From positions 124,001 to 188,000 of the forward strand of contig NZ_WOTF01000001.1 in the NCBI RefSeq assembly GCF_011516935.1: 64,000 nt of DNA, read 5' to 3'. Within the stretch, counting starts at the first letter, position 1, and the number at the start of each line of letters is the position of its first letter. This document shows, piece by piece, positions 50,770 through 59,166 of this stretch. A program made the position numbers and the translations under genes. The notes under the pieces were generated by a model. It had not been told where the DNA came from and ran no database searches. It saw nothing but the letters and a program-made list of their open reading frames with translations. This stretch comes from Acetobacter farinalis. Its GTDB lineage: Bacteria; Pseudomonadota; Alphaproteobacteria; Acetobacterales; Acetobacteraceae.

Positions 50770-51081
50770 GCTGTTGCCCGGCTAAGCTGGCGGCCCAGTA
50801 AACTGACTTTCCGGTAACTGGTTGCCTGCGCACCGGCTACCCGTTTGCTGGCTGTCTCGGGGTTTCTGCACGGACGGATAAACGGCGCGGCGTTCATTCT
50901 TGCTTGTGTGGCATGGAGCAGGGTGGCTGATCGTCCCGGAGAACGAACTCGATCGGCTGAGATAAGTCCGCACGGGCCAAACAGTGTGTGCCCCAGCCTG
51001 CCGATGGGCGGGCAGGCCGGGTGGCGTGTTCAGCGGACCGGATGCGTGTCTGTCTGGTTTATCAGGAAAGTTCCAGCGCTA
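50770..51081. other. Non-coding gap between nuoM-like and rhtA-like genes
   Basis: No gene, tRNA or clear terminator was seen. I looked here for a decayed nuoN, the usual neighbour of nuoM, and found no long hydrophobic frame. The sequence has several GC-rich partial repeats (CCGGCTACCCG, GGGCGGGCAGGCCGGG) without a convincing pattern. Confidence 0.4.
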
Positions 51082-51981
51082 TTACAGCTGTTCCGGCAAA
51101 TCACCCGAAGGGTCTGTCTTGCGCGGGGTCAGCACTGTTCCGGCCGAAGCCACGACAATGCACAGAATGCCTCCCATACGCAGGAGGGAGAGTGTTTCAT
51201 GCAGCAGCAGAATTCCCGCGCAGGCGGCACAGACCGGCTCCAGACTGTAGAGCACGCCCAGATCCCGTGCGGAGAGGCGGTGCATGGCCTGCATTTCCAG
51301 TGCGTAGGGCAGCGCTGAGGAACTGAGCGCGACGAGCACCGCCATGCCTAGCAGGAGCGGGTGGTGCAGCCCCACACCAAATGCCGGGACAAAGCAGGGC
51401 AGGAAGAGAATGCTGGCGCTGCACAACAGCCCAAGGGCGCTGGCATGGCCGGGGGAGATCCTGCCTGCCAGACGTTTGCCGAAAATGATGTAGAGCGCCC
51501 AGCAGATGGCGGCGCCCACGGCATAGGCCACACCCATCATATCCGGCAGGGCTGCTGTATCCGGGCGCAGCAGCAGGCACAGGCCCAGCACGGTCAGGGC
51601 AATCCAGCCGATATCCGCCAGCCTGCGGGAACCGATGAAGGCCAGAAACAGCGGGCCGGTAAATTCAATGGCGACAGTCATGCCCAGCGGAATGCGTTGC
51701 AGGGCCAGATAGAAGCACAAGTTCATCCCGGCAATGGCCACCCCGTATGGCATGACCAGCCGCAGGGTGCGGCGGGAGAGGGCGTTCCAGCTTCTGAAAA
51801 ACAGCACCAGCGCGGCGGCGGCAAACCCCGTGCGCAGGCCCACCATGCCGGATGGGCCGAACAGCGGGAACAGGGATTTGGCGAGAGAAGAGCCGAACTG
51901 AAGGCAGATCATACTGCCAATAAGCTGGACCAGCGCCAGAAGGCGCTCCCTGACAGATGTGTTGGGAGAGGAACCGGGCAT
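51082..51981 (-). CDS. EamA/DMT-family exporter, RhtA-like
   Basis: This is a 10-helix transporter of the drug/metabolite superfamily, 299 residues. The pattern FGSSLAKSLFPLFGPSGMVGLR, then RRTLRLVMPYGVAIAGMNLCFYLALQRIPLGMTVAIEFTGPL, and later SSSALPYALEMQAMHRLSARDLGVLYSLEP, closely follows RhtA, the inner-membrane threonine and homoserine exporter. Substrate is inferred from this resemblance. The gene lies 61 bases below parE on the same strand. Confidence 0.82.
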   Translation of the reverse strand: MPGSSPNTSVRERLLALVQLIGSMICLQFGSSLAKSLFPLFGPSGMVGLRTGFAAAALVLFFRSWNALSRRTLRLVMPYGVAIAGMNLCFYLALQRIPLGMTVAIEFTGPLFLAFIGSRRLADIGWIALTVLGLCLLLRPDTAALPDMMGVAYAVGAAICWALYIIFGKRLAGRISPGHASALGLLCSASILFLPCFVPAFGVGLHHPLLLGMAVLVALSSSALPYALEMQAMHRLSARDLGVLYSLEPVCAACAGILLLHETLSLLRMGGILCIVVASAGTVLTPRKTDPSGDLPEQL

Positions 51982-52042
51982 GCTCAGAAATATCCAGAAG
52001 TCCGGAGCATGCCGAACATGACGTTAGAAAAGGGGGGCTGGA

Positions 52043-54067
52043 TCATACATCCAGCAGTTCACCAACAGACTGGGCATGTTCCTGAATAAAGGCAAAGCGG
52101 AGTTCCGGCTTGCGGCCCATCAGGCTTTCCACCATCTCCCGTGTGGCCAGACGGTCTTCCGGCAGGGCCACCACGCGCAGCAGGGTGCGGTGCCTGGGGT
52201 CCATGGTGGTTTCTTTCAGGTCCGCCGGGGGCATTTCCCCCAGACCTTTAAAGCGGGAGACATCAATCTTGCCACGCGCCTTGAAGGCCGTTTTCATTTT
52301 GCGGTCGCGGTCCGCATCATCCATCGCGTAGACGGAATGTGCGCCCTGCGTCAGCCGGTAAAGCGGCGGCTGGGCCAGATAAAGCCGCCCGTTGCGGATG
52401 AGGTCGGGCAGTTCACGGTAGAAGAATGTCATGAGCAGGGAGGCGATGTGCGCGCCATCCACGTCTGCGTCGGTCATGATGATCACACGCCCGTAGCGCA
52501 GCTTGCTCAGGTCAAACCGGTCTCCCGAGCCGCAGCCGAGCGCTTCGATCAGATCCCGCAGCTCCTGATTGGCGCGGAGTTTTTCCGTGGTGGCGCTGGC
52601 CACGTTCAGAATTTTCCCGCGCAGGGGCAGCACGGCCTGTGTTTCCCGGTTACGGGCCTGCTTGGCGGAGCCACCGGCGGAATCACCTTCCACCAGAAAG
52701 ATTTCAGTTTCTTCCGCCCGTTCCCGCGTGCAGTCCGTCAGCTTGCCGGGCAGGCGCAGGCGGCGCGTGGCACTTTTGCGCAGTGTGTCTTTCTGCTCGC
52801 GGCGGCGCAGGCGTTCTTCTGCGCGCTCAATCACAAAGGCCAGCAGGGAATCGGCCTGTGGAGGGTTCTGGGCCAGCCAGTGGTCAAACCTGTCCCGCAG
52901 GGCGGTTTCCACCAGTTTGCTCGCCTCAGTGGAGGTCAGCTTTTCCTTGGTCTGGCCCTGAAACTGCGGGTCCCGGATAAAGGCGGAGAGCTTGGCGGCA
53001 ATCATGCCCAGCACGTCTTCCGCCGTTACCGCGGCCGCTTTCTTGTTGGAACGCTGCTCGCCCCATGCCCGCAGGCCTTTGAGCAGGGCATTGCGGAAGC
53101 CTGCCTCATGCGTGCCGCCCTGGGGGGTGGGAATGGTGTTGCAGTAGGATGAGAGGGCCGAGGTGCCGCTTTCCAGAAAGGCGACAGCCCATTCCACCCG
53201 GCCATTGTCCGTGCCATTGGCGGCGGGTGGCAGGCTGGCATCACCCGCCCAGAGCGGGGTGAGCAGCGGCGCATTCGGGCCGAGTTCGTCCGTCAGGCTG
53301 TCTGCCAGACCGCCGGGGAAATGCAGCACCGCTTCCGCCGGAGTTTCATCCCCCGCCTTGATCAGGGAGGGATCACAGGACCAGCGGATAGTGACGCCGC
53401 GGAACAGGAAAGCCTTGGAGCGGCACAGCTTATAGAGGCGGGACGGCACAAATACATGCGCCCCGAAAATCAGCGTGTCCGGCTGGAAGCTGATCTGGGT
53501 GCCGCGCCGGTTTTGTGTGGGGCCGACTTTTTCCAGCGCCGTGACGGGTTTGCCGCGTTCATAGGCCTGCCGCCAGATGGCGCGGTCACGCGCGATTTCA
53601 ACATCCATGCGGGAAGACAGCGCATTCACCACGGAAGAGCCGACTCCGTGCAGGCCGCCTGATGTGGCGTAGGCCTTGCCCGAAAATTTTCCGCCCGCAT
53701 GCAGGGTGGTGAGAATAACTTCCAGAGCGGAGCGATCGGGAAAGCGGGGATGCGCATCCACCGGGATGCCGCGCCCGTTATCCCGGATGGTCAGACGGTT
53801 TTCAGGGTCCAGCCGCACATCAATGGCCGTGGCATGACCGGCCACGGCTTCGTCCATCGCGTTATCCAGCACTTCGGCGGCGAGGTGGTGCAGGGCAGAC
53901 TCATCCGTGCCGCCAATATACATGCCGGGGCGACGGCGAACGGGCTCAAGCCCTTCCAGAACCTCAATAGCACTTGCGTCATACGCCTGAGGGCTGGTCT
54001 CGGCTGGAGTTGCGGACTTCCCCGCAGGCTTGCGGGCGGGCTGGGGCGCAGAAAACAGGTCGCTCAT
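52043..54067 (-). CDS. parE: DNA topoisomerase IV subunit B (ParE)
   Basis: ParE is the ATPase subunit of topoisomerase IV, which decatenates daughter chromosomes. The GHKL domain includes LEPVRRRPGMYIGG, EVLDNAMDEAVAGHA, DNGRGIPVD and GGLHGVGSSVVNALS. The TOPRIM domain has VEGDSAGGSAKQARNRETQAV and the metal triad DADVDGAHI, and the quinolone-pocket-equivalent region PLRGKILNV follows. The length of 674 residues is typical of ParE rather than the longer GyrB. It is adjacent to the RhtA-like gene; parC is not nearby. Confidence 0.95.
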   Translation of the reverse strand: MSDLFSAPQPARKPAGKSATPAETSPQAYDASAIEVLEGLEPVRRRPGMYIGGTDESALHHLAAEVLDNAMDEAVAGHATAIDVRLDPENRLTIRDNGRGIPVDAHPRFPDRSALEVILTTLHAGGKFSGKAYATSGGLHGVGSSVVNALSSRMDVEIARDRAIWRQAYERGKPVTALEKVGPTQNRRGTQISFQPDTLIFGAHVFVPSRLYKLCRSKAFLFRGVTIRWSCDPSLIKAGDETPAEAVLHFPGGLADSLTDELGPNAPLLTPLWAGDASLPPAANGTDNGRVEWAVAFLESGTSALSSYCNTIPTPQGGTHEAGFRNALLKGLRAWGEQRSNKKAAAVTAEDVLGMIAAKLSAFIRDPQFQGQTKEKLTSTEASKLVETALRDRFDHWLAQNPPQADSLLAFVIERAEERLRRREQKDTLRKSATRRLRLPGKLTDCTRERAEETEIFLVEGDSAGGSAKQARNRETQAVLPLRGKILNVASATTEKLRANQELRDLIEALGCGSGDRFDLSKLRYGRVIIMTDADVDGAHIASLLMTFFYRELPDLIRNGRLYLAQPPLYRLTQGAHSVYAMDDADRDRKMKTAFKARGKIDVSRFKGLGEMPPADLKETTMDPRHRTLLRVVALPEDRLATREMVESLMGRKPELRFAFIQEHAQSVGELLDV

Positions 54068-54121
54068 GGATTAGGTCTGTCCCGCTTTGTCGGTGATTCG
54101 TCAAGCAGGCCTGTCAGACGT

Positions 54122-54161
54122 GCGGCGGATGTTAGGCCTGAAACACGGAAACATCCGCCGC
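54122..54161. terminator. 12-base perfect inverted repeat between two minus-strand genes
   Basis: GCGGCGGATGTT (54122-54133) pairs perfectly with AACATCCGCCGC (54150-54161) over a 16-base loop. It lies just after the secreted protein gene on the minus strand and before parE. There is no T-run, so it may be a terminator, processing site or operator. Confidence 0.5.
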
Positions 54162-54172
54162 AAAGCATGGCC

Positions 54173-54706
54173 TCAGGCGCGGTGGGCTGTTTTGGCCTTC
54201 GTGGCGCGGCGGGAAGGGCGTGCCGGGCGGGAAGAAGCCGGAGCGGCGCAGGTTTCAAAGGACGCGGGCTGGGTGATGTCCTTGGCGTCCGTGTAGTTGG
54301 CCAGATCTTCGGCCTTTTCCAGCGCATTCACTTCATCAAACATGGCCAGACGCTGCATGCAGAAGATGGTGCCGGACTGGAGGCCTTTTTCAGACTGCAC
54401 GTTGGCGAGCTGCGTGATGTAATCATCATGCTCACGCTGGGCGCTGCGGCCATAGGTGGTGCGGAAATAGGAGTTCAGCTTCTGTTCTTCATCCAGCAAT
54501 GTGCTGCGGAACTTGCCGACAAACGCATTATAGCGGTCCTGCGCGTTGCAGGAGAGCGCTGTGACCATCAGCTCACTTTTCAGCGCCTGAATATTAAAGG
54601 CTTCATGCGCGGGGGAGTGGCCGCACGGGGTGGCGGCAAAGGTCACGGTGCTGTGCAGTACACCAAAGGCGACAGCACCGGCGGCAAGAAAGCGGGAAAA
54701 AGACAT
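54173..54706 (-). CDS. Secreted protein of unknown function
   Basis: The 177-residue protein has a clear signal peptide (MSFSRFLAAGAVAFGVLHSTVTFA) and a helical mature part with four Cys (TPCGH, LSCNA, IFCMQ, ETCAA), likely paired as two disulfides in the periplasm. A basic Ser/Pro/Arg/Lys tail (RPARPSRRATKAKTAHRA) ends it. GGAGGA lies five to nine bases before the ATG at 54706, which fixes the start over a longer frame to 54748. No family is recognised. Confidence 0.7.
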   Translation of the reverse strand: MSFSRFLAAGAVAFGVLHSTVTFAATPCGHSPAHEAFNIQALKSELMVTALSCNAQDRYNAFVGKFRSTLLDEEQKLNSYFRTTYGRSAQREHDDYITQLANVQSEKGLQSGTIFCMQRLAMFDEVNALEKAEDLANYTDAKDITQPASFETCAAPASSRPARPSRRATKAKTAHRA

Positions 54707-55173
54707 GCGGGTCCTCCGATACATGCTGGAGCGGGCTTGCCTCTTCACATCAAGGTCTCCCCGACAGGCTCAGCGTATGAAACGGTTTCTACAAGGTTTG
54801 GTGAACGAAATAGCGTATTCAGCAGAGAAAGATAGAAGTATTTTTTCATACCGCGTCTCAGCATTTCAGCAGGCAGAATTCTCTTTTCGGGCAGGCCGGA
54901 ACACAGGGATGACACAGTGCTTCTTTCCAGACCCCTAATTTCTGGCAAAATGATGTTTTCTTTGAGCAGAGGGCGGCCTGCTGGCAGGTAAAGTGTGGCT
55001 GCCGTGCAGGGCGGAGTAGCTTATCCCTCTTTCTTCCTTCTTCAGTATGTTCTAAAGGCAAAGGCGAATCATGCGGCACTGGTGAGAGATGGGCATAAGT
55101 TTGCCTGATTTACCCGCCATACGGTGCGCAGAAGGTTCATTGTATTTAATAAATATTGAAGCGGAGCTGTCGA
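54707..55173. other. Divergent intergenic region
   Basis: This holds the promoters of the two divergent secreted-protein genes. A small palindrome GAAAC-G-GTTTC (54779-54789) lies 73 bases before the minus-strand gene. AT-rich stretches at about 54800-54860 and 55135-55160 may hold -10 elements. No gene was seen; short frames here lack ribosome sites and signal features. Confidence 0.4.
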
Positions 55174-55713
55174 GTGCGCTTGCGAGGAATTGCCGTTCTG
55201 GCGCTAACTGGTGGTATGCTTGCCGGCTGTGCAACAACAGGTGGCCCAGTTCGGACCGGATCTCCCAACCCGTTCGGGTATATGAAGAAATCTGCGGTCT
55301 GCCAGACCACCCCTCTGAAAAAAGAGGCAGATGGAAGCCTGAGCACCACCATGACGGTGCGCTCGGATGATGGTCTGTGCGACCTGAAGGTCTCTCAGGA
55401 CTCCGGGAAGGCCTATGCCTCCTTCGGTGTTTCTCCGGCTCCGGAACACGGTAAGACGTTCCTGTACAGCCTGGATGATGACACACATGTGAGCTACACC
55501 CCCACCATGGGATATGCCGGGCCGGATAGCTTCACAGCCATTCTGGTGCCTGGTCCGGGTGCAAAGCGCACAAACCTGAAGGTTACGGTGCAGGTTGATG
55601 CCACAGGCGTTGTGCTGCCCAAGGCACCGGCTCCCGTGGTCAAGAAGGCTGAGCCCTCCAAGACCAAGAAAGCCACAACGACCCGCCGTCGTGCGGTCAG
55701 CCACAAGAAATAA
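55174..55713 (+). CDS. Lipoprotein with Ig/cadherin-like motif and basic tail
   Basis: This 179-residue lipoprotein has the lipobox GGMLAGC about 20 residues in. The mature part contains HVSYTPTMGYAGPDSFTAIL, which resembles the Y-x-P-x-x-G-Y-x-G-x-D-S-F motif of bacterial Ig/cadherin-like repeats. It ends in a Lys/Arg-rich tail (SKTKKATTTRRRAVSHKK) that could bind nucleic acid, lipopolysaccharide or cell wall. The start is the GTG at 55174, with GGAG seven bases upstream; a TTG at 55156 is weaker. Function unknown. Confidence 0.7.
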   Translation: MRLRGIAVLALTGGMLAGCATTGGPVRTGSPNPFGYMKKSAVCQTTPLKKEADGSLSTTMTVRSDDGLCDLKVSQDSGKAYASFGVSPAPEHGKTFLYSLDDDTHVSYTPTMGYAGPDSFTAILVPGPGAKRTNLKVTVQVDATGVVLPKAPAPVVKKAEPSKTKKATTTRRRAVSHKK

Positions 55714-55780
55714 ATCTGTCACGCAAGGGCAGGGGCCGCTGCGGCGGTTGTCCTGCCCTCTGTGAGGCGGGTTGAAACAG

Positions 55781-55823
55781 AAAACGCGCTGCCACCGGGC
55801 CTTCCGGTGCAGCGCGTTTTTTT
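55781..55823 (+). terminator. Intrinsic terminator between convergent genes
   Basis: AAAACGCGCTGC-CACCGG pairs with CCGGTG-CAGCGCGTTTT, followed by T residues. It ends the lipoprotein gene. A second perfect hairpin (GCCACCGG/CCGGTGGC, 55828-55848) follows it directly, before the Rrf2 gene stop. Confidence 0.85.
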
Positions 55824-55865
55824 ATGGGCCACCGGTCTTGCCGGTGGCTCCGTAAGCAGGCGGGC

Positions 55866-56315
55866 TTAAATTGAGAAGGAAATCGGCTCGCTCAATGGGC
55901 GCTTCAGGCCACTGTTCTCGGTTTTCTTCACCAGATCATCCAGCGTGGTTTTTTTCATCTGGGCGGTCAGGTCTTTGTCAAACTGCTTCCAGCATGGTTC
56001 GATGACCTTGCTGAACAGCGGGCCTTGCGGGCCGTCATCAACATTTGTGTCATCCTGCGTGACGGCATTGATAATATCGACCAGAGAAATATCCCGGCGG
56101 GGGCGGCCCAGCCGATAGCCGCCGCGCGGCCCGCGAATGCTCTCCAGCAGGCCGGTGCGGGACAGGGCCTGAAGCAGCGGTTCAATCCCGCGCCGGGCCA
56201 GTGCAGACCGTTCGGCAATATCGGCAGCACTGACAGTGCCGGAGCGTCCTGCGTGAAAGGCCACGTCCAGCATGATAAGAACGGCTGTCATGGCTCTGTC
56301 CCGACGGAGGATCAT
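55866..56315 (-). CDS. Rrf2-family regulator, CymR-like, divergent from cysK
   Basis: The 149-residue protein has the Rrf2 winged-helix domain: MTAVLIMLDVAFHAG, TVSAADIAERSALARRGIEPLLQALSRTGLLES and RGPRGGYRLGRP. Only one Cys is present (EPCWKQF), not the three-Cys cluster of IscR that binds an iron-sulfur centre, so it fits the CymR-like branch that senses cysteine supply through cysteine synthase. The ATG at 56315 has GGAAA upstream; a longer frame to 56348 adds 11 residues. It is divergent from cysK, its likely target and partner. Confidence 0.85.
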   Translation of the reverse strand: MILRRDRAMTAVLIMLDVAFHAGRSGTVSAADIAERSALARRGIEPLLQALSRTGLLESIRGPRGGYRLGRPRRDISLVDIINAVTQDDTNVDDGPQGPLFSKVIEPCWKQFDKDLTAQMKKTTLDDLVKKTENSGLKRPLSEPISFSI

Positions 56316-56462
56316 GATCTGGTTTCCTTTCACCTCAGAAAGAAGCAAATTTATTGTTAAACATAGGTTGTATGGAGATATAGCAGGCGTTCTTCTGTTT
56401 ATCTACGCTGATAATTCGTATTATAAAAGAGCCTGAAGAGAAGGCAAAGAAAAGGCGACTTC
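56316..56462. promoter_or_regulatory. Divergent Rrf2/cysK control region
   Basis: This 147-base gap is strongly AT-rich (AAATTTATTGTTAAACATAG near 56347-56366, TTCGTATTATAAAAGAG near 56416), unlike its neighbours. It should hold both promoters and the Rrf2 operator, but I could not define the operator by eye. Confidence 0.5.
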
Positions 56463-57449
56463 ATGACAGATCTGGAGAAAACCGGAGGCGGTTACGGTTT
56501 TGCAGCACCGCGCGGGAAAGTTTACGACTCGGTCCTCGGGGTTGTTGGTGGAACGCCGCTGGTCGCCCTGCCGCACCTCTCACAGGAGGAAGGCCTGAAA
56601 AGCCGCCTTCTGCTCAAGCTTGAATTCTTCAACCCGCTGGGTTCGGTGAAGGACCGTATTGGCGCGGCCATGGTGCTGCAGGCGGAGCGGGAGGGGCGTA
56701 TTACGCCGGGCCGCACAGTGCTGGTGGAGCCGACATCCGGCAATACAGGCATCTCTCTGGGTTTTGTGGCTGCGGCACGCGGCTACCGCCTGATTGTCAC
56801 CATGCCGGAGGGTGCCTCCATCGAGCGGCGGCGGATGCTCCGGCTGATGGATGTGCAGGTTGAGCTGACACCAGCGCGCCTGGGTATGGCCGGGGCTATT
56901 GCCCGCGCGGGCGAGATTATTCAGGAAACACCGGATGCCTGGATGCCGGACCAGTTTGATAACCCTGCCAACCCGGCAGTGCATGCCGCCACGACCGCGG
57001 AAGAAATCTGGGTGGATACCAGCGGCACGGTGGACATCGTGATTGCCGGTGTTGGCACGGGTGGCACGGCTACGGGCATTGCAGAGGCGCTGAAGCCGCG
57101 CCGCAAGGGGTTACAGGTGTTCGGGGTGGAGCCTACCGAAAGTGCCATTCTGAATGGGGATGAACCTGGCCCGCACGGGATTCAGGGTATTGGCCCCGGC
57201 TTCTGCCCGGCGACACTCAATACAAAATTGCTGGATGGCGTGCTGACTGTTTCTGAACGGGAAGCCATTGCGGCGGCCCGCCGCTGTGCGCGGCTGGACG
57301 GTATTCCGGTTGGGATTTCTTCGGGGGCCGCGCTGCATGCGGCCATTCAGGTGGCGAAAAAGCCAACCTCTGAAGGCAAGACGATTGTCGCGATCGCACC
57401 CTCTTTTGCGGAACGCTATCTCTCGACCTCCTTGTTCTCCGGGCTGTAA
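56463..57449 (+). CDS. cysK: Cysteine synthase A (CysK)
   Basis: CysK makes cysteine from O-acetylserine and sulfide. This PLP fold-type II enzyme has its cofactor lysine at Lys63 in NPLGSVKDRIG, the substrate loop PTSGNTGISLG, and the glycine-rich phosphate pocket GVGTGGTATG. Its length is 328 residues, with an extra short N-terminal segment. AAGG lies seven bases before the ATG at 56463. It is divergent from the Rrf2 regulator, a pairing common in Alphaproteobacteria, and is closed by a strong terminator. cysQ of the same pathway lies far off at 12 kb. Confidence 0.95.
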   Translation: MTDLEKTGGGYGFAAPRGKVYDSVLGVVGGTPLVALPHLSQEEGLKSRLLLKLEFFNPLGSVKDRIGAAMVLQAEREGRITPGRTVLVEPTSGNTGISLGFVAAARGYRLIVTMPEGASIERRRMLRLMDVQVELTPARLGMAGAIARAGEIIQETPDAWMPDQFDNPANPAVHAATTAEEIWVDTSGTVDIVIAGVGTGGTATGIAEALKPRRKGLQVFGVEPTESAILNGDEPGPHGIQGIGPGFCPATLNTKLLDGVLTVSEREAIAAARRCARLDGIPVGISSGAALHAAIQVAKKPTSEGKTIVAIAPSFAERYLSTSLFSGL

Positions 57450-57551
57450 GGCGCACCCGGAGCGGGAGGGTGATGTCCTCCCCGTTCTGGAAAGCCTGTT
57501 ACCGGGTGCCAGACTGGGGCTCGGGGCCGGGCTGATAAGGGGTCGCAGCAC

Positions 57552-57593
57552 AAAAAACGCTGCTCTGGTGGAAAACCGGAGCAGCGTTTTTTT
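57552..57593. terminator. Bidirectional intrinsic terminator after cysK
   Basis: AAAAAACGCTGCTCTGG (57552-57568) pairs with CCGGAGCAGCGTTTTTT (57576-57592) with one G-T pair. It serves cysK and the convergent OmpA-family gene. Confidence 0.88.
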
Positions 57594-57643
57594 ATGTGAA
57601 GAACAGACGCAAGAAGCAGCAGAGGCCCGGAGGGCGTGCCGGG

Positions 57644-58795
57644 TCAGCGGAAGAGAATTTCCACCCGACGATTCTGCGGTTCCTTGGTGTTGGGGCCGGT
57701 TTTAACCAGCGGATTCGCTTCACCATAGCCGTGAATATCGATGGTGGAGCCGGGCACGCCATCACGCACCAGTTCAGCCTTCACGATTTCCGCACGGCGC
57801 AGGGAGAGCTTCAGGTTGTAGGCCTCCCCACGCTTCTGGCCGGGGAATGCGGATGAGTTATCCGTATAGCCGGAAACGGTAATGCGCGTGAGGCTGGTAT
57901 GGGCACTGGCCTGAGCCGCCACGGCTACGATGGACCGGGCGCGGGAGGTCAGGGAGGATTTATCCCAGTCAAAGAACACCAGATAGCTGCGGGCCGGCTG
58001 CGGGGCCGGAGCCGCGATGGGCTCTGCGGCTGGCGGCGGCGGCGGGGGAGCCGGATTGAACTCATACCGCAGGCCCAGCATCAGGGAGTGGTTGAAATCT
58101 GTCTTGGTGTCCCGGTTGCCGGTGGCAAAGCTATAGGGCTTGGACTGATTCGCACCGCCAATGGTGCCCCATGCGGAAGAGCTGTGGGACTGCGGGCCGA
58201 GCATCGTCCAGAAGCGGTATTCCGCCGTGGCGGAAAGCCCCACAACCCACGGCATGGGGAAGGAGAGGCCAAAGATGCCCTGATAGGCAAAATTGCCAAA
58301 CGTGCCGCCTACATGCTGGGACAACTGGTTGCCCGGAGCCGTGATGGAGGTGTTCATGGCTGTCCAGCCATAGCCCACGCCTGCGCCGAAATAGGGGAAC
58401 AGCCAGGGCTTGCCGATATCCATATCAAACAGGGCATTGGCCATCACGCCGTAGGTCTGGCGGCGGCCATCAGCCTTGCTGGTGAGGGAGTTGGTTACAA
58501 ACCGCTGGTAGGTCTGATTTCGGTAGTCGCCCTCAATCTCAACGCGGAAGCCATTGCCCAGACCATAGCCGAGAGAGCCGATTCCGGTAGCGCCCGTGCG
58601 CCAGCGGTCCCGCCCATCAGGGAACATGTTGGACGTGCGTACACGTTGGTCCTGATTGAAGGAGGCTCCTCCTTCGCCGGCAATGTACAGGCCTTGAACG
58701 GGCTGAGCCATGGCTGGAGCAGCAAACAGCAGAAAACCTGTGACAAACGGCGCAGAAAGCAGTGATTGCGCGAGGAGGCCTTGGCGCAGCTTCAT
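57644..58795 (-). CDS. OmpA-family outer-membrane protein
   Basis: The 383-residue protein has a signal peptide (residues 1-30), an N-terminal beta-barrel of the OmpA/porin type (about 31-250), a Pro-rich hinge (NPAPPPPPPAAEP) and a C-terminal OmpA domain (about 275-383) that binds peptidoglycan. The latter shows VFFDWDKSSLTSRA, ITVSGYTDNSS and NRRVEILFR. It anchors the outer membrane to the cell wall. GGGAG lies a few bases before the ATG at 58795; a longer frame to 58903 has no support. A CRP-type palindrome lies about 170 bases upstream. Confidence 0.92.
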   Translation of the reverse strand: MKLRQGLLAQSLLSAPFVTGFLLFAAPAMAQPVQGLYIAGEGGASFNQDQRVRTSNMFPDGRDRWRTGATGIGSLGYGLGNGFRVEIEGDYRNQTYQRFVTNSLTSKADGRRQTYGVMANALFDMDIGKPWLFPYFGAGVGYGWTAMNTSITAPGNQLSQHVGGTFGNFAYQGIFGLSFPMPWVVGLSATAEYRFWTMLGPQSHSSSAWGTIGGANQSKPYSFATGNRDTKTDFNHSLMLGLRYEFNPAPPPPPPAAEPIAAPAPQPARSYLVFFDWDKSSLTSRARSIVAVAAQASAHTSLTRITVSGYTDNSSAFPGQKRGEAYNLKLSLRRAEIVKAELVRDGVPGSTIDIHGYGEANPLVKTGPNTKEPQNRRVEILFR

Positions 58796-58963
58796 GTTCT
58801 TCTCCCTGCTGTGGCACTGTTTCCGCAGTGGCCGGGCATTGTGATCTTGGTGCACGAGGCACATATGCCTGCCTTCTTTGCTGTAAAGTGGCCTTGGGTG
58901 CAACAGCTTGTGGAAACTGTTTTTAACAACAGCCCCGTTTTATGTGTAATCGGAGCCAGTGGC

Positions 58964-58981
58964 GTGTGACATAAGTCACAC
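58964..58981. promoter_or_regulatory. Perfect CRP/FNR-type binding site
   Basis: GTGTGAC-ATAA-GTCACAC is an 18-base palindrome containing TGTGA-N6-TCACA, exactly the E. coli CRP consensus. It lies 169 bases before the OmpA-family start at 58795 and after the terminator of the upstream gene, so it most likely acts on the OmpA promoter. Confidence 0.65.
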
Positions 58982-59039
58982 ATCTTCAGAAGGTTGCCTG
59001 AAAAGCAGGGCGTGATGAACTAATAATAGGATTTTGTGG

Positions 59040-59072
59040 CGGAAAAGGCCGCCGGAGAGCCCGGAGGCGGCC
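59040..59072 (-). terminator. Terminator of the topA-rnr-S41-DUF1491 run
   Basis: On the minus strand GGCCGCC and GGCGGCC (59072-59066 and 59053-59047) pair, followed by TTTTCC. It lies about 95 bases after the DUF1491 stop. Confidence 0.65.
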
Positions 59073-59166
59073 TGAACGGACCATAACACCTCTGCATTTC
59101 AGTGCAAAAAAATGTCAGGCAGGCGGAGTGGACAGGGCAGTTTTTTCTGGCAGCCTCTAGCTCTTA

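Larger units (their letters stand above)
58796..59166. other. Non-coding region between DUF1491 and OmpA-family genes
   Basis: From left to right it holds the OmpA promoter region, a perfect CRP-type palindrome (58964-58981) and the terminator of the DUF1491 gene (59040-59072). No gene was seen. Confidence 0.6.

Noticed and set aside
50770-51081. Remnant of nuoN or another complex I gene after nuoM
   Set aside because: No hydrophobic frame or NuoN motif is seen in any frame of the gap.
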